From NCBI RefSeq assembly GCF_003573695.1, contig NC_039367.1, positions 28,358,442 to 28,422,441 on the forward strand: DNA of 64,000 nucleotides, in the 5' to 3' direction. The notes under the pieces are model-generated. The model did not search any database and was not told the origin of the DNA. It worked only from the letters and a program-made list of their open reading frames with translations. Source of the stretch: Papaver somniferum. Its lineage: Eukaryota; Streptophyta; Magnoliopsida; Ranunculales; Papaveraceae. The position numbers and the translations under genes were made by a program. Every line of letters starts with the position of its first letter. Within the stretch, counting starts at the first letter, position 1. Below are positions 56,241 to 64,000 of this stretch, piece by piece.

Positions 56241-57637
56241 GGGATCTAAAGACAATCTATGTGCAAGAAACACAAATAATCTTATACGGAAGCATAACCA
56301 ATGTTACATAATCAATATAAGCCTTATAAACTGCATACTCATATGCCTAAAACACCCAAAATCACATGTGAAAGCATAATAATGGTTACTATTCAGTATG
56401 TGAGTTATGTACTTGATGTTCAATACAATGAAAGCATAAAAAAACCTATTTCATAAGTATTAGAGATATGTATTGGTGGATCATTACCGCATGTTCTTTC
56501 ATAAACAACATAGTGGTTTATTGTGTACGTAAACAGCATAGTGATTTTTTACCTCAATATTGTGTATATGTACTAGTGGATTTATGTTTCAGAAACCAAT
56601 AAAAATACACCGCATGTCACTTTTGATTGTTATTCAACAGTTTTTTAGTTATGTACCCGCAAATCTATGTGTCAGAAACACAAACCGCATGTCAGTTATG
56701 ATGATTTTCATCAGTTTTTGAGTTATGCACTGGTGATTTGAACAGTCAAAAGCTAAAAAACCATCTTATACGCAGTGATGTATCATATTGGTTAAAATAA
56801 ACTAGATTTTTTCAGTACAACATATATGCACTACTGATTCATACATTTTTCTGCTACTGATTTCAATACTCTCTTTTTCGTTTGTTTTTTGCCGCTGATT
56901 TGGTTTTTGGTGTTGGTGATTCTTCATAATCATCTTCTTCTTATATGGGAGCAGTACTATCTTCGTAGATTTAGAAAAAAATCTTGATTTAATTTGAAAT
57001 CGAAATCTAGGTTTGGATTTTTTGAGTATTGGTTTCTCTTAGATCCAAATCTACGTTTTCGGTTTGTCATTCTCTGATCGAATCACAAGAATTTCTCTTA
57101 GAACAGAGAAGAGAAAGGAAAAATGAAGAGAGAAGAAGAACACATAGATTGGTTTTTTTACGAGAGAGAAGAATATCGAATGATATTAGAGGCGCGTACG
57201 CACACACGTTTAGGAATGACGGGTTCCTGTCATTTTCATGTTTTAATTAATTTTTGACCTCCAGATAAAATAAAATTCCGGTTGGACCATACTATAATAG
57301 CACCAAATAGCAAATTTCTCCAAAAATAAAAAGCCCAAAATACTTGAATCGAGTAGTCACATCGGTTTTAAGTTTCAAATCGTCATGGAAAGATAAACCG
57401 GGTCAACTCAAATATAATCACAACGCGGACGAGCCATTTAGGTGTTTTTCAGATTGTCAAAACTCATGTTCGAAACATTAATCGCTACTTGCTTCTCTCA
57501 AACACTTCCGGTTTTCAGGTACCTTCGGATTAAATTTATCTTTATCTTTGATTCGAAATTTTGGTGTCCGATTTTGTTCAACATTTTATCTAGAATCTGC
57601 AAATATTGCAACTTTTTGATTCCTCATTATTAATTTT
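56241..57637. other. Intergenic, no gene identified
   Basis: AT-rich. Three to four diverged copies of a roughly 110-bp unit containing CCGCATGTCA and TTTTTGAGTTATGYAC-like blocks lie at 56330-56760. The distal 350 bases may contain the promoter of the gene starting at 57880. Confidence 0.45.
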
Positions 57638-57718
57638 AGGGTTCCCCTTTAGAAACCTTCCTAGGGTTTCAGCATTATTTTAGGGTTCCCCTTTAGGAAC
57701 CTACCTAGGGTTTCAGCA
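57638..57718 (+). repeat. About 40-bp tandem duplication in the leader of the FAR1-related gene
   Basis: TAGGGTTCCCCTTTAG plus AACCT..CCTAGGGTTTCAGCA occurs twice (about 57638-57676 and 57680-57718) with two differences, 160 bp before the start codon. Confidence 0.85.
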
Positions 57719-57879
57719 AATGGGGTTTGCTATCAACCATTTTCTCGATAAGGGGTTACCTTAACTAAGATTGATCGTTTCTTGATCAAAGAAATTGCAG
57801 AAATTACAATCTCTTAGGTGCTTGCGTGATTGAAATTTTAAAGCTTTAGAGACATTTGAGTGCAGAAGACACAGTATTA

Positions 57880-60662
57880 ATGATGGTGGATACTCGATCA
57901 AGAAAAAGAAAAGTGCCGAAGAAATCAGGTACTTCAGTAAGCATTGTGGGAAATGGAATTGCCAAGGAAACATCTTTGTTGCCGGCGGATAACATTGGAA
58001 CCTTGGAGAAGGAGATCATTGCATTAGTGGAGACTCCAGTAAGCATGGAGGAAGAGTGCATTGTGAAGGAGAATGCTGCATCAGTTGAAAATGCAGTAAA
58101 CATGGAGGAGTCTTTGGTGGCGGATAACATTGTAAGGGTGGAGGAGGAGGGGAACGATGCGAATGAGAAAGCTGCATTAGGGGAGACCCCAGTAAGCATG
58201 GAGGAAGAGCACTCTGCGAGGGAGAATGCTGCATCAGTTGAAACTGCAGTAAACATGGAGGAGGAGAACAATGTGAGTGAGAAAGCTGCATTAGTGGAGA
58301 CTCCAGTAAGCATGGAGGAGAACATTGTGAAGGAGAGAACTTCCGAGGTAATTTTAAATGTCATTCCTAATATTTCAATGCATGTTTTTTTCCTCCGGAT
58401 AAGAGAATAGGTTTCAGTAGACATTAGCAACGCCACACATTTGTGTTTCTGGACCAATGAAGATTGCCATCAGTTTCATTTCCTGTAGCTGGATAGTTTC
58501 TTTAATCAAGTTATATGGTGTTCATTTGCTCATAGAGTGTAGCTCGTTTGTATGTTCAGGGTCTTTTCAGTCGTCGTGAATTGAACACCGACTCTTGGAG
58601 CTGTTCTTCAAACCATAAGCCGAAAATGGTCTATAGTATATTTGGCTATGGACTGATCATTAGAGAATGTTTTGTTAATCAGGATTGATGAACAATGATG
58701 TTGCTTGTTTTGACGTGGATTTATTTTTATTTGTACCTGTTGTTTAGAACCCAGGACCAGTAAGTAATCCATTGGAAGGGACCATCGTTGCCGCACAGGA
58801 TGTTACGACCTTGGAGGAGGGGATTGACTTGTCTCAGTATTTCAAGACTGATGAGGTATTGATTTTAACTTACATAGCTTCTGAAATATTCTGTTAATAG
58901 CAACAGCATTCATTCTTGGTTGAAAATGCAGGTATTCGGCTCACGAGATGCAGTCATTCAATGGTGTCAAGAGGTTGGAAGGAAGAACAATACAGTACTT
59001 GTGATTAAGACGTCCAAAAACAGATTAACGGGCAAGGGTCGTTCCACCTGTACAATTGAGCTTGGATGCGAGAGGGGTGGTGTTTACAAGAGCCATAAGA
59101 GTAAGAACCACACACCAAAGACTGGAGTTAAACGGAAAAGATCCATTGGTTCTAAAAAGTGTGGTTGTCCATTTAGTGTGAGGGGTACGTGTAAGTCTGA
59201 TAACAAATGGAGTATTTTTGTAAGGTGTGGAAGACATAACCACGAGGTTGAAAGCACAACAGCAGAAGACCCACTTATCAGGCGTTTGAAAGAAGAAGAA
59301 GAGCTACTATTGGCTCAGTTGACCACATGTGGTGTTCGTCCTAAACAGGTACTCAAGGCATTGAAAGAGAGGAATAAAGAAAATCACTCGACCATTAGAA
59401 CCATATATAATGCAAGGGCAAAATTAAGAGTGCATGAAATGGAAGGAAAATCAGTGATGCAACAAATAATTAAGTTGTCAACCCAATTCCATTATCTGGA
59501 ATGGCACAAGAAGGATGAAGTAACAGACGAGTTGAAGAATATAATGTGGTCTCATCCAGAGTCAACTTTATTGGTAAAATGTTTCCCATCAGTGCTAATG
59601 GTTGATTCCGCCTATAAGATCAATAGGTTTAAGCTTCCCTATTTTCATGTGGTCGGGTTCAGTTCTACAGGACATTCTTTCACAGTTGCACACGCGTTCC
59701 TGGAAGAGGAGTCAGAGGAAAACTTTGGCTGGTTATTGACGCAACTGAAGTCGTTATTTTTTCCAGATAATTTGCCTTCCATCTTTGTAACTTTGGGGGA
59801 GCCTCTGTTGGTAAAAGTAATTGGTGCTGTATTCCCAGGAGCGAACAGGTTACTTTGCACATCTTACATAGAACAAGATATTGTAAGCAATTGCAAGAAG
59901 GCATTTGAGAGTGAAGACACCTGGAATGAATTCTACAATGACTGGGAGCGTGTTTGGAAAGCAAAGTCAAAGGAAGACTGTGAACATTATTATGCACAGT
60001 TCGAAACAACGTGGATGACGAGAAACACTTCATGCGTTACATACCTGCGTGACACGTGGTTAAAGCATAAGGAGAGCTTTTGTTTGGCCTGGACACAAAA
60101 TATGAAGCACTTTGGTAACACTATAATAAATAGACTTAAAAGTGAGCATGGTCCTTTGAAGAAGTCTATGGCGTCTTCAGCTGGTAGTTTCTTTACTTGT
60201 TGGGAAGCAATGCACAATATGATAAACAGACAGATTTTTCAGATTAAATCCTCCTTTGAGAAGAGCTTGATTTCAGTGTTGGATGAACATCAGATACCTG
60301 CTTTCGAGGAATTGAGAAACCACGTATCTCACTATGCATTGGAACTTATGCGATTGGAAGTCAACCAATCAGAAGATTTGGAGACAGATGTTACCGCTTG
60401 CAAATGTTCATTTCGCTCTACGCATGGAATTCCTTGTGCGCACGAGTTAATGAAGTACACCCAAGAGGGAAGGCCTGTCCCTCTTTCTGTGATTGACGAA
60501 CACTGGAAACAGCTTTCTATAGTACCTTTACTGGAAAAGAAGACTGAATTTGATTGCCTAGCAGAAGTACATCTACTACGGCAAAGATGGATAAAAGCAT
60601 CTGAATCTGAACGGCACGTAGTAGTTGAAATGATGAAAGAACTCGCAACTACTTGGTCTTAG
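57880..60662 (+). CDS. FAR1-related, MULE transposase-derived protein (probably domesticated)
   Basis: Three exons (57880-58347, 58748-58855, 58932-60662) join in phase with GT/AG sites to give 768 codons without a stop. The N-terminus has a nuclear-localisation-like RSRKRKVPKK, then an acidic repeat region (residues about 45-156). A FAR1/WRKY-GCM1 finger region spans about 193-300 (CGCPFSVRG, GRHNHE). A MULE core follows, then a SWIM finger near 682-697 (CKC...GIPCAHE) and HWKQLSIVPL. The first catalytic Asp is kept (LMVDSAYK, residue 417). The second is Leu (VTLGE for VTDRE, codon 59793-59795). The Glu of the (V)ES.H motif is Lys (NRLKSEHGPLKK, codon 60138-60140). No terminal repeats were found. 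Retained binding domains with lost catalysis fit a domesticated regulator like the FRS family, though a single decayed transposase copy with a fortuitously open frame cannot be excluded. Confidence 0.8.
58027..58346 (+). repeat. In-frame acidic repeats in exon 1 of the FAR1-related gene
   Basis: Three copies of a unit encoding (V/G)ETPVSMEEE...ENAASVE.AVNMEE start at 58027, 58180 and 58294 (the third partial). Nucleotide identity is high, indicating recent expansion while the frame was kept. Confidence 0.85.
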
Positions 60663-61590
60663 TAATACAGTATATGCAGACTATGCTGCTTTGTAAAACA
60701 GTTGTTACTGGTCACAGAACTAGATGCTTGTTCGGAGGCGAGTCGAGAGAGGGTTCTGACAGTGATCTGTGCATTGACTTGCCTTCACTGTTGGAGGGTT
60801 TGGAACTTATGGTCGTACCCAATTCAATGGCTGAAGTATATTACTTCAGCTCTTACACTGTTGTTTTTTTACTACTAGTAACAGATTTTATGACTCATTG
60901 TTTGATAAGGTGCGTGGATATGAAATGTGATACACCAGAGTATTGAAAACTTGCTGCATCCTCAAAATGAGAGCAGAACAAAAAAAATTACAATGACTTG
61001 GTGAACAGAAAAAGAAAATGTTGCATTCTGCAACCACTGCAATGCTGCAAGTAGGGCTTTTCCTTCTGCATCAAAGAGAGCAAAACCCCAGCAGGATCTC
61101 CTTGGAGTTCACATGGTGCTCTTGTAGTACAACGAATTATAGTAACCTCGGAGTACATTTTCATTTAACTAGTAAATTCTTGTAGATTTTGTCACCTAAA
61201 AGAATGAAACTTGATCTTTCTTTTTGTTGATCGACTTAGATGTCAATTTATACTAAAGGGCTTGATATTGGATCAAGTAGCATTTGTTGGGCTTTTCAGA
61301 AACGGGTTCACCAAATTTGCTTTCGGTTTAGGAATAGAAATTTGCTGTTATCTCTCAAGTCTTGACAAGATAGCGAAGGAGGCTACAGTCATTAGAGTTT
61401 TACTACCGAAGCTTTAGTGTGTGAGCAAAGAGCTCTCTTTTTTGATAAGTTAAGAAGGAAGTCTTTTCGGATCTTAAACACTTTGATTTCATCTTCTAGT
61501 TGATTTATTTTCGATTTTGTATACAAGTGTCCCATTGCCAAGTACTCGTTGGCAGAGTGTTACCCTTCGAGTTTGCGAACCATGTCGTAA
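60663..61590. other. 3' flank of the FAR1-related gene, nothing identified
   Basis: Probably 3' untranslated sequence, then intergenic DNA up to the MITE. No further gene is supported. Confidence 0.4.
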
Positions 61591-61999
61591 GAGCAAGTCT
61601 TATTGTGGAATCCAAACTATTCCAAGTGTGGAAAAAACATGAAATGTCAAGTCTAGTGGCTTCCAAGTTGGGGTCTTCCACAGAAAATCCAAGCAATGTT
61701 CCACGGTTTCGTGGAAGGGTTCGTGGAATCCATCTGAACGCCAATAAGAATAGCGTTAAACGTAATTAAGAATGGAGCTAAAAAAACGCAATTAAGAATT
61801 GCGTTTTTTTTTATTCGTAGATTTAAAATGAGTTGTTGAAATATAACGGCTGGAGAAAAAACTCCATTCTTAATTGCGTTTTTTTAGTTCCATTCTTAAT
61901 TGCGTTTCTACTATTCCACCATTACACTTGCGCTTCCATCCACAGTTCCAAGTGCTGAGGTGGCGTGGAAGATGGATGGATTCCACGAAAGACTTGCTC
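61591..61999. mobile_element. 409-bp Tourist-like (PIF/Harbinger) MITE
   Basis: Ends GAGCAAGTCTTATTGTGGAAT and, on the reverse strand, GAGCAAGTCTTTCGTGGAAT, flanked by TAA on both sides (61588-61590 and 62000-62002). Internal inverted blocks of AATTAAGAATGGAGCTAAAA-like sequence make the centre fold as well. The first six bases match the left end of the Harbinger element at 48019. Confidence 0.9.
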
Positions 62000-62002
62000 T
62001 AA

Positions 62003-62725
62003 GGCTAAAAAGTTGGGTAAAATTAGAACCTCGCATTTGGAATCAAAGACCCTGTGTTTTCAAGATTGCTAATTGGAGATACCAATTTACTTGGGGGTAT
62101 AACAATTTTTTATGGAAGAAACCTTTGGAATGGTAGGCCCCTGAGCAAATTGATAGCCCAAGTAGAAGCCATTGATGTTTTGATCAATTAGCAGAAGATC
62201 TTTTCACAGCGTGATACATCAAGATTATAGTGTGAAATGAATCCATCCATGTTCAAGATGAGATCCAAACACCAAGCAGTTGGAAGTCATACAATCAAGA
62301 TTTCAATTTAAATCATCATCCAAGGATCTTTTTCATTATTAATAATAAACACGCAAATTCATAACAGATCTTCTCCAATTCAGTCTTCCTCTTTTTCCAC
62401 TACTCTTTTATCTTTTAAAACTCTTCTATTTTTATCTTTGACCCTTTTCCTTTTGATTATAAAAGATCCTCCCCTTTACTCCTCCATGGATCTGCATAAA
62501 GTAATAAATTTTTTTGATTAAATCAACTATTTTAGCACCAAAAACCAGCTACAGAATTAATCAAATCTCAAGACATAAAGTCATCGTCGTAGAAAACATA
62601 TATATTTACATGGAAATGGAAATGAATAGTGGATTTACAAGGCTTCCACAGTTCCGGAACAGCATGAGAAAGAGAGGAGAACCGTCATTGTGAGAGCAAA
62701 AATTATGGTGTGAATAACTTCTTCT
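62003..62725. other. Intergenic, nothing identified
   Basis: AT-rich sequence between the MITE and the hAT element; no supported gene. Confidence 0.4.
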
Positions 62726-62751
62726 CAGGGCTCTCAACGGTAGCTATCGCA

Positions 62752-62905
62752 ACGGATAATGGCTATACCGCATCCTTTACCATTAATTTTACCGGATATC
62801 TGCTGTCCTATAAAATCCGACGGATATTGAAATTTTCATTCGCTATCCGTTCCGTTAAAAGTAACGGATATTCGATAATATCCGTTAATTATCCGTTTCC
62901 AATAA
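62752..62905. repeat. ACGGATAT/ATATCCGT subterminal repeats of the hAT element
   Basis: At least eight occurrences of CGGATA or TATCCG in both orientations in about 155 bp, including ACGGATATTCGATAATATCC. Subterminal repeat clusters of this kind are typical transposase binding regions of plant hAT elements. Confidence 0.8.
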
Positions 62906-63632
62906 TAAATAAAAAATAACTAAATAAACAAGTAATTTGGGTAACAGTTAAAATGCTGAATAAAGAGTTTTTAAGTACTGTAGTCTGCAGATCTTTTTCT
63001 TACAAAAAGAAATGAAAAGAACAATTGGAAAAACATAGTATCTGTTTAGCTGTTCATTAAAAGAAAAAGTGATATACAATAAGTTGAAGTTCCTTGTCCT
63101 TGATCTTATCACACATCTATGACTTCCTCCAATTATTTTTTCTACTTCCATTCTATCTCCTCCTTATAAATATACCTGCAAAACGATGAAATGAGTTAAG
63201 TAAACAAAAAGATACATAACAAGGGATGCAAAATTCAGCAAGAGAGCAACAAAATGGACAGGAAAAAGAAGAATAGTTTTATAATAATCATCCACCCAAG
63301 GAAATCTCTCATTTCTTGTGATAATAATCCACCCAATTCTCAAGAATCCAATAGCAAGCACCAAATATCACCGGCAAATTTGCAAAATCTAAAAATAAGT
63401 ACCAGAGGAATGATACCATTTATGTTCATCAAATTGTTTTGTATGCTAAGAGGTACACACTAGATCTAAACAAAATCACGGAGCTCAATTCAGACATACA
63501 GTTCTAGGTTCTACAGACAACTCATTAATTCAACATGCAAGGGATGAAAAATTACATGATCCTAATGAAGTTAGAGCCTCGTACCTGCAGTTAGAGATAA
63601 AGCTATTCATTTTCACTGACTGAGTACTTCAT

Positions 63633-64000
63633 CTAAGCTTGATCATCGTCATCATCTGAAATAACAAAAAAAAAACTATTCATTTGCGAGACAAAGATAC
63701 TAATAAATGATTCACCAATGTCAGAAAGTTAGAGATGAACCTATAAGATCAGGCAACCAATCTCTTAAGCAAAGTAAGGCTTGAACAACTTCTGGAGCTA
63801 GTGAACTCCTATGTGTTGTAAGTACCCTACCGCCGTCGCTAAAGGTAGATTCTGATGCTACCGTTGACACCGGAACAGCCAAGACATATCGAATAATTTT
63901 GGCAAGTATTGGGTACGTAGGGGCATGATTCTTCCACCACATAAATAAATCAAACTGCGTTTCGTCATCTCCTTCTTCAAGCAATGGTTCATCTAAGTAC
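63633..64000 (-). CDS. hAT transposase C-terminal end (RICESLEEPER/DAYSLEEPER type), partial
   Basis: The exon 64000-63741 encodes the hAT dimerisation domain: FDLFMWWKNHAPTYPILAKI, VLAVPVSTVASESTFSDGGR and THRSSLAPEVVQALLCLRDW. A GTTCATC donor and a TTTCAG acceptor join it in phase to a final exon 63655-63633 encoding DDDDDQA and a stop, the usual acidic end of this family. No lesion is seen in the part present. The rest of the protein lies outside the window. Confidence 0.88.

Larger units (their letters stand above)
62726..64000 (-). mobile_element. hAT transposon, 3' part, running off the window
   Basis: A CAGGGCTCTCAACGG terminus at 62726 fits a hAT end. Subterminal ACGGATA/TATCCGT repeats follow and the transposase C-terminus is encoded further in, on the minus strand. 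The other end lies beyond 64000, so the target duplication cannot be checked. Confidence 0.75.

Noticed and set aside
57846..58457. 203-codon minus-strand ORF opposite exon 1 of the FAR1-related gene
   Set aside because: It mirrors the repeat region of the spliced plus-strand gene, which has in-phase exons and domains.

Overview
This is a transposon-packed stretch of a plant nuclear genome, almost certainly an angiosperm and probably a eudicot. The evidence is GT/AG-spliced plant gene fragments (PERK-type kinase, coproporphyrinogen oxidase, WRNIP1-like ATPase), FAR1/MULE, PIF/Harbinger and hAT DNA transposons, plant mobile domain (PMD) proteins, and copia and gypsy LTR elements. I cannot name the species. 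Only two genes look intact and host-like: a small two-exon membrane protein gene (7803-8244) and a three-exon FAR1-related, transposase-derived gene (57880-60662).

Layout. 1-6612 is a Mutator-like element (left end outside the window) with three decayed modules: a FAR1/MULE transposase, an OTU-type cysteine protease and, on the other strand, a PMD protein. Arrays of imperfect palindromes (TTCGGC...GCCGAA) lie in the first introns of the two convergent genes. 8756-44769 is a nest of LTR elements. Gypsy A (8756-21268) has a foldback MITE in its 5' LTR. Next come a copia LTR fragment, the young non-autonomous gypsy C (22458-30258), a broken copia (30648-32637) interrupted by another copia LTR, and gypsy B (34861-44769) with a solo LTR inside its 5' LTR. 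All three gypsy elements keep a complete 5' LTR and a truncated 3' LTR. A and B share one unusual layout: protease, then a gag-like motif, then the integrase C-terminal tail, with reverse transcriptase and integrase core missing, followed by antisense genes before the 3' LTR.

44935-48018 holds three same-strand fragments of unrelated host genes (PERK kinase, CPOX, WRNIP1), suggesting capture or an old pseudogene cluster. The WRNIP1 fragment is split by a 7.58-kb PIF/Harbinger element (48019-55601) with TTA target duplications. That element carries a Myb/NAM-associated ORF, a DDE transposase and a better-preserved multi-exon PMD gene, and is bounded by subterminal palindrome arrays (GGCGTT...AACGCC). 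A LINE fragment, the FAR1-related host gene, a Tourist-like MITE and a hAT element running off the right end complete the window.

Main point of interest: two transposons of different superfamilies, 42 kb apart, have converged on the same package of a PMD gene read towards the transposase plus two flanking arrays of GC-stemmed, AT-looped palindromes. A second point is the FAR1-related gene, which belongs to the lineage of the MULE at 1-6612 but has lost two of its three predicted catalytic residues while keeping its DNA-binding and SWIM fingers and an open frame. A third is the spliced antisense genes within gypsy A and B.
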